Positions 1 through 5,121 are shown, counted from the stretch's first letter. The stretch: 5,121 nucleotides of DNA from an uncultured Anaerolineales bacterium (GCA_937928015.1 CALFXA010000100.1:1-5121); one strand, 5' to 3'. Made by a program: numbers and translations. Notes: generated by a model not told the origin, from the sequence alone.

Positions 1-569
1 AATCGTCGGGCCGCGGGGAACGCGCCTACGACATCTATTCACTGCTCCTCAAGGAACGCATCATCTTCCTTGGTACGCCCATCGACGACCAGGTAGCCAA
101 CCTGATCGTGGCGCAATTGCTGTTCCTCAACCATGAAGATCCCGACCGCGAAATTCAGATGTACATCAACTCGCCCGGCGGTGTGATTTACGCGGGCCTG
201 GCGATCTACGATACGATGCAGATGATCTCCAACCCGATCAGCACCGTGGCCGTCGGCGTGACCGCGTCCTTCGGGACGGTGCTGCTGACCGCTGGCACGA
301 AGGGCCGCCGCTTCGCCCTGCCGAACGCGACCATCCACATGCACCAGCCGCTGGGTGGCGCTCAGGGTCAGGCTACCGACATCGAGATCCAGGCCAAGCA
401 GATTCTGCGCCTGAAGGAACTGCTGACCAACATCATGGCCAAGCACACGGGCCAGACTCTCGAAGTCCTCGAACATGACATGGACCGCGACTTTTACATG
501 GACGCCAAAAAGGCCGTGGAATACGGCCTGGTGGACCAGGTACTTGAGATGCCCGAGAAGGTCAAGTAA
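1..569 (+). CDS. clpP: ATP-dependent Clp protease proteolytic subunit ClpP (5' partial)
   Basis: This is the serine peptidase subunit that forms the tetradecameric barrel degrading unfolded substrates fed by ClpX/ClpA/ClpC ATPases in the cytosol. The open frame enters from the left edge (first full codon at 3) with [13 protein letters not shown], the conserved ClpP N-terminal stretch, so only about 10-20 residues should be missing. Visible hallmarks are [20 protein letters not shown] (oxyanion-hole region) and [15 protein letters not shown]. The catalytic triad is intact by alignment to E. coli ClpP: Ser codon 267-269 (in T-A-S-F-G), His codon 342-344 (M-H-Q-P) and Asp codon 489-491 (D-R-D-F). 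The nucleophile surroundings differ from the usual Q-A-A-S-M-G, which suggests a lineage-specific subgroup or a paralog. A GTG at 108 could be mistaken for a start but lies well inside the conserved domain. The gene ends in TAA and is followed by its own terminator. Whether clpX or tig lies upstream cannot be seen. Confidence 0.97.
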   Translation, partial: SSGRGERAYDIYSLLLKERIIFLGTPIDDQVANLIVAQLLFLNHEDPDREIQMYINSPGGVIYAGLAIYDTMQMISNPISTVAVGVTASFGTVLLTAGTKGRRFALPNATIHMHQPLGGAQGQATDIEIQAKQILRLKELLTNIMAKHTGQTLEVLEHDMDRDFYMDAKKAVEYGLVDQVLEMPEKVK

Positions 570-587
570 AGTTTGCCAGGCAGACAG

Positions 588-614
588 GCCCGTCGAGAAA
601 TCGGCGGGCTTTTT
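588..614 (+). terminator. Rho-independent terminator of clpP
   Basis: A 9-bp stem (588-596 pairing with 601-609, one G-U pair) closes a GAAA tetraloop at 597-600 and is followed directly by five T residues (610-614). It lies 18 bp after the clpP stop codon, so the clpP transcript should end here and the downstream HAD-rlmN pair needs its own promoter. Confidence 0.9.
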
Positions 615-626
615 GATTGCAGGCGT

Positions 627-632
627 TATAAT
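627..632 (+). promoter_or_regulatory. Candidate -10 box for the HAD-rlmN pair
   Basis: A perfect TATAAT lies 12 bp after the T-run of the clpP terminator, in a GC-rich context where such a box is conspicuous. The expected start of transcription is near 638-640, giving a leader of about 90 nt before the ATG at 732. No convincing -35 hexamer exists at 16-18 bp spacing: those positions fall in the terminator stem. There is no TG extension either. The promoter role is inferred from the box, its position and the need for a promoter after the terminator. Confidence 0.55.
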
Positions 633-638
633 CGCCCC

Positions 639-731
639 AACGAAAACTTCGAGGAGCGCGCCGACCCGTCCGCTGGCTGGGTCGACCGTCCCGTGTTGAA
701 ATCTATCTTTAAGAAATCCGAGACTCGATAC
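639..731 (+). promoter_or_regulatory. 5' leader of the HAD gene with a small hairpin
   Basis: If transcription starts from the TATAAT at 627-632, about 93 nt are untranslated. The stretch contains a GAGGAG (651-656) with no start codon at a suitable distance, and an inverted repeat with 6-bp arms (662-667 and 679-684) around an 11-nt loop. I recognise no riboswitch or T-box pattern, and the hairpin could be chance in GC-rich DNA. The in-frame reading upstream of 732 looks non-coding and lacks family similarity, except that a GTG at 693 remains a possible earlier start. Confidence 0.2.
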
Positions 732-1526
732 ATGCAGCTTTCTCATATCAAAGCCCTTATCCTCGACATGGACGGCGTCCTCTGGAAAGGCGACGCCCCC
801 ATCGGCGACCTGGCCGAGATCTTCGCCCGCGTCCGCGCGCAGGGCTTGAAATTCGTCTTCGCCACCAACAACGGCACCCGCACCGCGGACCAATACGTGC
901 AGCGTCTGAAAGGCTTCGGCGTGGAGGTCGAGCCGTGGCAGGTGGTTACGTCGGCGCATGGGGTGGCTTATCTCGTCGCGCAGAAATTCCCGCGCGGCAG
1001 CAAAGTCTTCGTCGTTGGCGAGGATGGTGTCCGCCAGGCGTTGGAGGAAAAGGGCATCGAGGTCCTGCCCGTCGAGCGCGCGGCCGAAGGCCAGGCGTTG
1101 GTCATGGGCATCGAGCGCAGCATTACCTTCCAAAAGATGGTCGAGGCCACGCTGTTGGTGCAGAATGGCGCCCCGTTCTACGCCACCAACCCTGACAAGA
1201 CCTTCCCCACCCCGCGTGGAGAGATCCCTGGGGCAGGCGCATGGCTGTCGGTGGTCATCACCGCCACCAAGGTCGAGCCGATTGTGGCGGGCAAGCCGTC
1301 GCCGCATTTGATGGAGATCGCGCTCGAACGTCTCGGCACGAGCAAAGCGGAGACTCTCGTCGTGGGCGACCGCCTCGAAACGGATATCGCCGCAGGTCAG
1401 GCCGTGGGTTGTCCCACTGCGCTGGTACTGAGCGGCGTCAGCAAGCGCGAGGAAGCCGCAGCCTGGACTCCCGTCATCGACGTCATCGCCGCCGACCTGT
1501 CCACTTTGGTGGACCTGTTGAAGTGA
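732..1526 (+). CDS. HAD superfamily (subfamily IIA, NagD-like) phosphatase
   Basis: A 264-residue haloacid dehalogenase-type phosphohydrolase of the NagD/4-nitrophenylphosphatase/phosphoglycolate phosphatase group, probably a cytosolic Mg2+-dependent phosphatase. All four HAD motifs are present. Motif I is LDMDGVL, with nucleophile Asp12 and acid/base Asp14. Motif II is Thr45 in ATNNGT. Motif III is Lys188 in AGKPSP. Motif IV is GDRLETDI, with Asp213 and Asp218. The segment between motifs II and III is a C2-type cap, and ATNPD...PGAGA (about 151-170) is typical of subfamily IIA. Length matches the family (about 250-280). I chose the ATG at 732 because it sits six residues before the family's usual hydrophobic beta-strand; the frame stays open upstream to 573 but shows no similarity there. 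The ribosome binding site is weak (only a GAG near 719). The substrate cannot be told from sequence. The stop codon overlaps the rlmN start, so the two are probably co-translated. Confidence 0.92.
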   Translation: MQLSHIKALILDMDGVLWKGDAPIGDLAEIFARVRAQGLKFVFATNNGTRTADQYVQRLKGFGVEVEPWQVVTSAHGVAYLVAQKFPRGSKVFVVGEDGVRQALEEKGIEVLPVERAAEGQALVMGIERSITFQKMVEATLLVQNGAPFYATNPDKTFPTPRGEIPGAGAWLSVVITATKVEPIVAGKPSPHLMEIALERLGTSKAETLVVGDRLETDIAAGQAVGCPTALVLSGVSKREEAAAWTPVIDVIAADLSTLVDLLK

Positions 1527-2626
1527 CTCCCGTGCCGACCCTGATCTACGACCTCGACCTGTCTGCCCTGAGTGATCTGCTCCAATCCTGGGGCGAACCC
1601 GCCTACCGTGCGAAGCAAATTTGGCAGGGGTTGTATCAACATTTATACAACTCACCCGAGCAGTTCACCAGCCTATCCAAATCCTTGCGTGAGCGCATGG
1701 CCGCGGAGTTGACCTTCATCCCGTTCAAGGTAAAGACCTATCTCGACTCGTCGGATGGCTTCACGCGCAAGACCCTTTTCGAACTGCCTGATGGCAACCT
1801 GATCGAAGCCGTGTTGATGCGCTACGGCGATCCTGCCGACAATCCACAAATTTCCACATCATCGACAAGCGGTCGCGGGGCCAAGAAACGCCGCACGCTG
1901 TGCATCTCCACGCAGGCAGGCTGTGCGATGGGCTGTGTCTTTTGCGCCACAGGCCAGTTGGGTTACAAGCGCAACCTGACCAGCGGCGAGATCGTCGCGC
2001 AGGTGATGTACTACGCCCAGATGCTCAAACCGCAGGACGAGGCGGTAACCAACGTGGTCTTCATGGGCATGGGTGAACCCTTCCATAACTACGACAACAC
2101 CCTGGCCGCCGTGGACCGTCTCAACGATGCCGACGGTTACAACTTCGGCGCGCGCCGCATGACCATCTCGACCGTGGGCCTGGTCCCGCAGATTCGGCAC
2201 TTCGCCGACGAGCAGCGACAGGTCAACCTGGCCATCTCGCTGCACGCCGCCGAGGACGAAGAACGTCTGGCCATCATGCCCGTCAATAAGCGCTACAAGA
2301 TCGACGAAGTGATCGACGCCTGCCGTTACTACGTCGACAAGACTCACCGCCGCGTGACCTTCGAGTGGGCGCTGATCAGCGGCGTCAACGACACGCCCGA
2401 GGTGGCGCGCAAACTGGCCGCCCGCCTCAAGGGACTGCTGTGTCACGTCAACGCCATTCCGCTCAACCCGACGGCAGGTTACGCAGGCCAGGCCACTGAC
2501 CGCGAACGCGCCGAACTGTTCAAGCAAACGCTCGAACAAGCGGGGATTCCCTGCACCATTCGCATGCGGCGCGGCATCGACATCCAGGCGGGCTGCGGTC
2601 AACTAGCGGGCGCGGTCGGCAAGTGA
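1523..2626 (+). CDS. rlmN: Dual-specificity 23S rRNA (A2503-C2)/tRNA (A37-C2) methyltransferase RlmN
   Basis: A radical-SAM enzyme of 367 residues that methylates C2 of A2503 in 23S rRNA and of A37 in some tRNAs, by ping-pong transfer through a methylated cysteine. The 4Fe-4S motif CxxxCxxC is Cys134, Cys138 and Cys141 (CAMGCVFC). Conserved Cys127 in RRTLCIST lies just before it, and the methyl-carrying C-terminal cysteine is Cys358 in GIDIQAGCGQL. The SAM-binding GMGEP motif and the ISLHA and FEWALI-GVND motifs are also present. An N-terminal RlmN-type domain (about 10-100) contains Y-R-A-K-Q-I-W. A stretch of about 20 residues between MRYGDP and the RRTLC motif, rich in Ser/Thr and ending in basic residues, looks longer than in E. 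coli RlmN. I chose the GTG at 1523, which overlaps the HAD stop as GTGA and lies about 10 bp after a GGTGG; a GTG at 1532 is the alternative. The frame is open upstream to 1241 but that part is a shadow of the HAD gene. Confidence 0.97.
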   Translation: MTPVPTLIYDLDLSALSDLLQSWGEPAYRAKQIWQGLYQHLYNSPEQFTSLSKSLRERMAAELTFIPFKVKTYLDSSDGFTRKTLFELPDGNLIEAVLMRYGDPADNPQISTSSTSGRGAKKRRTLCISTQAGCAMGCVFCATGQLGYKRNLTSGEIVAQVMYYAQMLKPQDEAVTNVVFMGMGEPFHNYDNTLAAVDRLNDADGYNFGARRMTISTVGLVPQIRHFADEQRQVNLAISLHAAEDEERLAIMPVNKRYKIDEVIDACRYYVDKTHRRVTFEWALISGVNDTPEVARKLAARLKGLLCHVNAIPLNPTAGYAGQATDRERAELFKQTLEQAGIPCTIRMRRGIDIQAGCGQLAGAVGK

Positions 2627-2645
2627 GTGCATCGCTTGGTGCCTG

Positions 2646-2654
2646 TGCTATAAT
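2646..2654 (+). promoter_or_regulatory. Extended -10 promoter for the small membrane protein gene
   Basis: TGCTATAAT is a perfect extended -10 (TG at 2646-2647, TATAAT at 2649-2654). It lies in the 34-bp gap between the rlmN stop and the ATG at 2661. No good -35 is present at 16-18 bp, which is tolerable for extended -10 promoters. The last T is followed by six bases and then the A of ATG, so the predicted transcription start coincides with the start codon. Confidence 0.7.
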
Positions 2655-2660
2655 TAATTC

Positions 2661-3128
2661 ATGGCCATGACCTCTCCCGAACCCACACCTCAACAGGAAA
2701 CACCTCCTCCCCCGACCCCAGAGGAACTCGCCGCGCGCGCCGAAGCCGAGCGCCAGCAGCGCAACATGGTCACCGTGGCGATCATCGCCGTGGTGGCACT
2801 GGTGGCCTTGATCGTCCTAGGGGTCATTTACCTGATGCAGCCTGCCACTCCCACCGACCGCATCCGTGACGTTTTCCTGATTTTCGTGGCGCTCGAGTCG
2901 CTGGTGATCGGCGTGGCATTGGTGGTGCTCATCCTGCAAATGGCCAGCCTGATCAACCTCCTGCAAAACGAGGTTCGCCCCATCCTGCGCGCCACCAACG
3001 AGACGGTCAACAACCTGCGCGGCACGGCTGAATTCCTGGGCGAGAACGTGGTCGAGCCAGTCATCAAATTGAACGGCTATTTGGCTGGATTGCAACGTGT
3101 GTTAGAATTAATGGGACTAAAGAAATAA
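2661..3128 (+). CDS. Small membrane protein with two TM segments, DUF948/YtxG-like C-terminus
   Basis: A 155-residue protein in three parts. Residues 1-35 are rich in Pro, Glu and Gln, ending in a charged Arg/Glu helix. Hydrophobic segments follow at about 36-59 and 71-93, separated by a short polar loop. The amphipathic tail (about 97-155) contains N-E-V-R-P-I-L-R-A-T-N-E-T-V-N-N-L and V-V-E-P-V-I-K, reminiscent of DUF948 (YtxG-type) proteins; this is a resemblance by eye, not a proven match. With two TM helices both ends should face the same side, probably the cytoplasm given the Arg-rich residues just before TM1. The gene after it encodes a YtxH-domain protein, echoing ytxG-ytxH in Bacillus. 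There is no Shine-Dalgarno before ATG 2661, and the -10 box places the transcript start at or next to it. ATG 2667, two codons on, is the alternative start. Exact function is unknown; an envelope or stress-related role is inference from context. Confidence 0.85.
   Translation: MAMTSPEPTPQQETPPPPTPEELAARAEAERQQRNMVTVAIIAVVALVALIVLGVIYLMQPATPTDRIRDVFLIFVALESLVIGVALVVLILQMASLINLLQNEVRPILRATNETVNNLRGTAEFLGENVVEPVIKLNGYLAGLQRVLELMGLKK
3081..3108 (+). promoter_or_regulatory. Possible internal promoter for the YtxH-like gene
   Basis: Within the last codons of the preceding gene, TTGGCT (3081-3086, four of six matches to the -35 consensus) and TGTTAGAAT (3100-3108, an extended -10 with five of six matches) are separated by 16 bp. 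Transcription would start near 3115, giving a leader of about 40 nt that carries the AAGGAG ribosome binding site. It would allow the YtxH-like protein to be made independently of the upstream gene. The evidence is motif matching only. Confidence 0.35.
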
Positions 3129-3142
3129 TCCGAAGAGCATAA

Positions 3143-3148
3143 AAGGAG
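3143..3148 (+). promoter_or_regulatory. Shine-Dalgarno of the YtxH-like gene
   Basis: AAGGAG sits six bases before the ATG at 3155 and fixes that start. It is the clearest Shine-Dalgarno in the window and contrasts with the neighbouring gene at 2661, which has none. Confidence 0.85.
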
Positions 3149-3154
3149 AATAAC

Positions 3155-3523
3155 ATGTCTGACCGTGATGAGTTTGGTGCATTCCTGGTTGGCTTCATCG
3201 TAGGCGGCCTGACGGGGGCTGTCGTATCCCTGCTGTTTGCCCCCCAGTCTGGCGAAGAGACCCGCGCCCTGATCAAAGACAAGAGTATCGAATTGCGCGA
3301 CAAGGCCAGCGCCTCCGCTGAAGATGCCATTGTCCGCGCCGAAGCCGCCGCCGCCGAGGCCCGCGCCCGCGCCGACGAGCTCGCCAAGCAGTTAGGTGAG
3401 CGCGGCAAGATCGCCCTCGACGACGCCCGTGCCAAGAGCAAGGAAGCCATCGACCGTGGCAAAGAGGCCGTGGAATCCATCCGCAAGCCGAAGAAGAGCG
3501 AAGGCGAAGCGCCCGCCGCCTAG
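3155..3523 (+). CDS. YtxH domain-containing protein
   Basis: A 122-residue protein with the layout of the YtxH/GvpP family. A short acidic N-terminus (MSDRDEFG) leads into one glycine-rich hydrophobic segment (about 8-28, with GFIVGGLTGAVVSLLF). The family hallmark FAPQSGEETR comes next. A long Ala/Glu/Lys/Arg-rich helix (about 38-112) is likely a coiled coil, and the tail is basic then Glu/Pro/Ala-rich. Family members are single-pass membrane-anchored proteins with a cytoplasmic helical tail, often stress-induced; no biochemical activity is established. Alanine and charged repeats in the helix make it low-complexity, so distant matches there should be distrusted. It lies 26 bp after the two-TM gene with its own strong ribosome binding site and is followed by a strong terminator. 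The pair therefore forms one unit, perhaps with an internal promoter. Confidence 0.9.
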   Translation: MSDRDEFGAFLVGFIVGGLTGAVVSLLFAPQSGEETRALIKDKSIELRDKASASAEDAIVRAEAAAAEARARADELAKQLGERGKIALDDARAKSKEAIDRGKEAVESIRKPKKSEGEAPAA

Positions 3524-3540
3524 GCTTCCATCGAATAGCC

Positions 3541-3574
3541 AAGGGTTTGACTTCGGTCAAACCCTTCTTTTTTT
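3541..3574 (+). terminator. Strong intrinsic terminator after the YtxH-like gene
   Basis: A perfect 11-bp stem (3541-3551 with 3556-3566) closes a UUCG tetraloop in its stable C(UUCG)G context. It is followed by one C and seven T residues (3568-3574). It lies 17 bp after the YtxH stop codon. The T-run ends only three bases before the ATG of the next gene, so reading through or escaping it may affect that gene's expression. Confidence 0.95.
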
Positions 3575-3577
3575 GCC

Positions 3578-4213
3578 ATGCCCTTCACTCTCTTTCTACG
3601 CCTCTTTTTCCAGTGGTTGTACCATCCGCTAGCCTTTACCTACGACCTCGTCGCGGCGACCGTTTCGTTCGGACGCTGGAACGATTGGGTGCAGGAGGTA
3701 TTGCCCCACGTACATGGGACTCGGGTGCTGGAAGTGGGACACGGCCCAGGACATTTGCAACGATCCCTGCTTGACCTGGGGCTGGCCCCCGTTGGTTTGG
3801 ATGAATCTGCCCAGATGGGACACCTCGCCAAAGCCCGCTTGCTCAATAGCGGCTACACGAAAATCAATCTCGTGCGCGGCGTGACCCAATCCCTACCCTT
3901 CCCCAGCAGGCACTTCGACACCATTCTCTCCACTTTTCCCTCGGAATACATCGTCGACCCGCAGACTCTGTCTGAGATGTGGCGCGTTCTCGATAACGGA
4001 GGCAGGCTGGTCGTCCTGCCTGCGGTCTGGCCGCGGAATCTGCTGCTGGGATGGCTGTTCCGCGTCACAGGGCAGAGTTCCGCCGAGGCGTTGGAAATCG
4101 ATCAGGAGAGGTTAAAAAATCCATTTATCGAGATTGGGTTCGATGTAGAAATCCAGACTCTTGATGTACAATCGGGGCTTCTCATGCTGATCATCGCAGA
4201 AAGACATGATTGA
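3578..4213 (+). CDS. Class I SAM-dependent methyltransferase
   Basis: A 211-residue Rossmann-fold methyltransferase of the Methyltransf_11 type. Motif I (SAM-binding glycine loop) is V-L-E-V-G-H-G-P-G-H at about 50-59. The acidic end of strand beta2 is Asp75 in VGLDES. The LPFPSRHFDTILSTF stretch (about 106-120) matches motifs II/III, and E-M-W-R-V-L-D-N-G-G-R-L-V-V-L (about 132-146) is the usual post-motif strand. The N-terminal 35 residues are hydrophobic and aromatic (LYHPLAFTYDLVAATV) and could form a membrane-associating helix or a substrate lid; the closeness of membrane-protein genes fits but does not prove this. The substrate is unknown; family members act on quinones, lipids and small molecules. 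ATG 3578 is the only good start, yet it follows the T-run of the previous terminator and so has no Shine-Dalgarno. The TTG at 3617 is a weaker alternative that would cut the conserved-looking N-terminus. The 3' end overlaps the next gene by 8 bp. Confidence 0.9.
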   Translation: MPFTLFLRLFFQWLYHPLAFTYDLVAATVSFGRWNDWVQEVLPHVHGTRVLEVGHGPGHLQRSLLDLGLAPVGLDESAQMGHLAKARLLNSGYTKINLVRGVTQSLPFPSRHFDTILSTFPSEYIVDPQTLSEMWRVLDNGGRLVVLPAVWPRNLLLGWLFRVTGQSSAEALEIDQERLKNPFIEIGFDVEIQTLDVQSGLLMLIIAERHD

Positions 4214-4799
4214 CAACATGGATGTCACGAGTTTTTTGATCTACCTGCTTCTTGGATTGCTGCTTTTGCTGGCTCTTGGGGTCAGCGGGCTCCAGGCGCA
4301 AGAACGCAAATCGCTGCTCGAGTATCAGGCAACCAGGCGCAACGGGGAGATCATTAAAGGCAACTGGTTCAACTGGCCGCGAGTTCGGCTCTGGGTTCAT
4401 GGCGAGGAAGTGGACATTTTTATGACGCCGCAAAACCGCTATCGTCCCGCCCAGACCCTGATACAATTCACGCCGCAACGAAATGCGCTGACGAATTGTG
4501 AATTGACAGAAAATAGATTTTCCTCAAGAATCATAATTTCCCCAGGAAAAGAGCGCGTCCTGACGCAGGATCGGGCCTTTGACACACGCTATACACTCCT
4601 GACCGATAACGACCTGTCTGTAGCTGCCCGCCTGACCCAAGCATCTGTTAAGGAACAATTGTTGAAGTATAACTTTCCCAACCTGGTCATAAAGACCAGT
4701 CCAGACTCCTTCAAGATGAGCATGGACCGTATCCCGCAAAGCAATGAAGACTTCGATAATTTTGTCGAGACTGCTTTATCAATCATTCAATACCTGTAG
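4206..4799 (+). CDS. Hypothetical protein with one N-terminal transmembrane helix
   Basis: I do not recognise this 197-residue protein. Residues about 9-29 form a leucine-rich hydrophobic helix preceded by an acidic N-terminus (MIDNMD) and followed by positive charge (E-R-K, later R-R). By the positive-inside rule the soluble part probably lies in the cytoplasm. A cleaved signal peptide ending near L-Q-A is possible but less likely, because the N-terminus lacks basic residues. The remainder (about 30-197) looks like a mixed alpha/beta soluble domain, with a WFNWPRVRLWVHGEEVDIF stretch and, from about 150, a helical C-terminus. No catalytic motif is evident and there is a single cysteine near residue 99. 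The start at 4206 overlaps the methyltransferase end by 8 bp, suggesting coupling; ATG 4218 would remove the overlap. There is no clear Shine-Dalgarno. Base composition is more AT-rich than in neighbouring genes, and less constrained or newly acquired sequence are both possible reasons. Confidence 0.78.
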   Translation: MIDNMDVTSFLIYLLLGLLLLLALGVSGLQAQERKSLLEYQATRRNGEIIKGNWFNWPRVRLWVHGEEVDIFMTPQNRYRPAQTLIQFTPQRNALTNCELTENRFSSRIIISPGKERVLTQDRAFDTRYTLLTDNDLSVAARLTQASVKEQLLKYNFPNLVIKTSPDSFKMSMDRIPQSNEDFDNFVETALSIIQYL

Positions 4800-4804
4800 A
4801 GGTG
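4798..4804 (+). promoter_or_regulatory. Shine-Dalgarno that fixes the TTG start of the HlyIII-family gene
   Basis: AGAGGTG overlaps the stop codon of the preceding gene (TAG 4797-4799) and lies four bases before TTG 4809. No ATG or GTG is available between the in-frame stop at 4797 and the conserved N-terminus, so this ribosome binding site supports the unusual TTG start. Confidence 0.65.
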
Positions 4805-4808
4805 CAAC

Positions 4809-5121
4809 TTGTTTAAAAAATTACGCGAACCCGTCAATAGTCTGACCCATTGGGGCGGCGCCGTTCTGGCCCTGGCAGGGCTGATCGCCCTGTTGGTGGT
4901 GGGATGGAGCAAGCCCGCCAAAGTCATTTCGCTCACGATCTATGGCGTGAGCCTGATTGCCATGTTCTCCGCCAGCGCCACCTATCACATGGTGCGCGTC
5001 AAGGACAAGGCGCTGGAAATCTTCCGCAAGATCGACCACTCGGCCATCTACCTGCTCATCGCGGGCACATACACGCCGTTTTGCGTGAATGTCTTCGAGG
5101 GATTCTGGCGCTGGGGCCTGT
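4809..5121 (+). CDS. trhA: PAQR/hemolysin III family membrane protein TrhA-like (3' partial)
   Basis: The first 104 residues of a HlyIII/YqfA (TrhA) family integral membrane protein, normally about 200-220 residues with seven TM helices, are present; the gene runs off the window. Family signatures seen are P-V-N-S-L-T-H-W-G (about 8-16), the S-x3-H motif S-A-T-Y-H (Ser56, His60) associated with the PAQR metal site, and K-I-D-H-S-A-I-Y-L-L-I-A-G-T-Y-T-P (about 74-90). Hydrophobic spans lie at about 17-33, 39-57 and 77-95. Family members are linked to membrane homeostasis, and the old hemolysin name is often misleading. The C-terminal H-x3-H half of the metal site is outside the window. The start is TTG at 4809, reading L-F-K-K-L-R-E (M in the protein), supported by an AGAGGTG and an in-frame stop four codons upstream. 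It begins 9 bp after the preceding stop, so it may share a transcript with the methyltransferase and hypothetical genes. Confidence 0.93.
   Translation, partial: MFKKLREPVNSLTHWGGAVLALAGLIALLVVGWSKPAKVISLTIYGVSLIAMFSASATYHMVRVKDKALEIFRKIDHSAIYLLIAGTYTPFCVNVFEGFWRWGL

Noticed and set aside
573..731. An upstream extension of the HAD protein beginning at 573
   Set aside because: It would read through the clpP terminator and the TATAAT box. The residues show no family similarity, and the conserved domain begins right after 732.
1241..1522. An upstream extension of RlmN from 1241
   Set aside because: It lies in another frame of the HAD coding sequence. RlmN-like residues begin only after 1523, where GTG overlaps the HAD stop.
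39..1655. A very long (538-codon) open frame on the minus strand antisense to clpP, the HAD gene and the rlmN start
   Set aside because: It is a product of GC-rich codon use on the + strand. Its translation is rich in His, Arg, Gly and Asp with no domain, and three confident + strand genes occupy the region.
1859..2602. A 247-codon minus-strand open frame inside rlmN
   Set aside because: It is fully antisense to the conserved radical-SAM domain and has low-complexity, shadow-like composition with no promoter or ribosome binding site.
3547..3575. TTGACT in the terminator stem as a -35 for the methyltransferase
   Set aside because: At the required 16-18 bp spacing the sequence is the T-run, which does not resemble a -10 box.
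4161..4172. TACAAT near the methyltransferase 3' end as a promoter for the hypothetical gene
   Set aside because: It lacks a properly placed TG extension and a -35, and the 8-bp gene overlap makes cotranscription the simpler explanation.
1..5121. Search for CRISPR repeats, insertion-sequence ends, tRNA genes, toxin-antitoxin or defence genes
   Set aside because: I saw no spaced direct repeats, transposase motifs, tRNA-like cloverleaf or recognisable defence domains. The genes are housekeeping or common envelope families plus one orphan.

Overview
This is an ordinary-looking, gene-dense bacterial chromosomal stretch. Every confident gene lies on the + strand and there is no sign of mobile DNA. 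It reads as GC-rich, with a more AT-rich patch around 4200-4800. The ClpP variant (T-A-S-F-G around the nucleophile), the strong TATAAT boxes lacking clear -35 partners, and the style of the YtxH and HlyIII proteins suggest a Chloroflexota bacterium, probably Anaerolineae. That placement is inference from family resemblance, not something proved here.

Layout: the window opens inside clpP (1-569), which lacks only its extreme N-terminus and ends at a clear intrinsic terminator (588-614). A TATAAT box (627-632) follows. Next come a HAD-IIA phosphatase (732-1526) and rlmN (1523-2626), which overlap by four bases and so form a tightly coupled pair. A short gap with an extended -10 (2646-2654) leads to a small two-TM protein (2661-3128) whose ATG lies where transcription should start, so its mRNA is probably leaderless. 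A YtxH-domain protein (3155-3523) follows with a good Shine-Dalgarno and possibly its own promoter inside the end of the preceding gene. A perfect 11-bp UUCG hairpin terminator (3541-3574) closes that unit.

Only three bases after the terminator's T-run, a class I SAM-dependent methyltransferase begins (3578-4213). It overlaps by 8 bp an unrecognised single-TM protein (4206-4799). A PAQR/HlyIII-family membrane protein then starts at a TTG codon (4809) and runs off the right edge.

Functionally the window mixes housekeeping protein quality control (ClpP), rRNA/tRNA modification (RlmN), a small-molecule phosphatase and several envelope proteins. The DUF948-like/YtxH-like pair resembles the Bacillus ytxG-ytxH arrangement. 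I found no RNA genes, CRISPR array, insertion sequence or defence system. The most interesting points are regulatory: the leaderless candidate, the terminator abutting a start codon, and the overlapping methyltransferase/membrane-protein pair.
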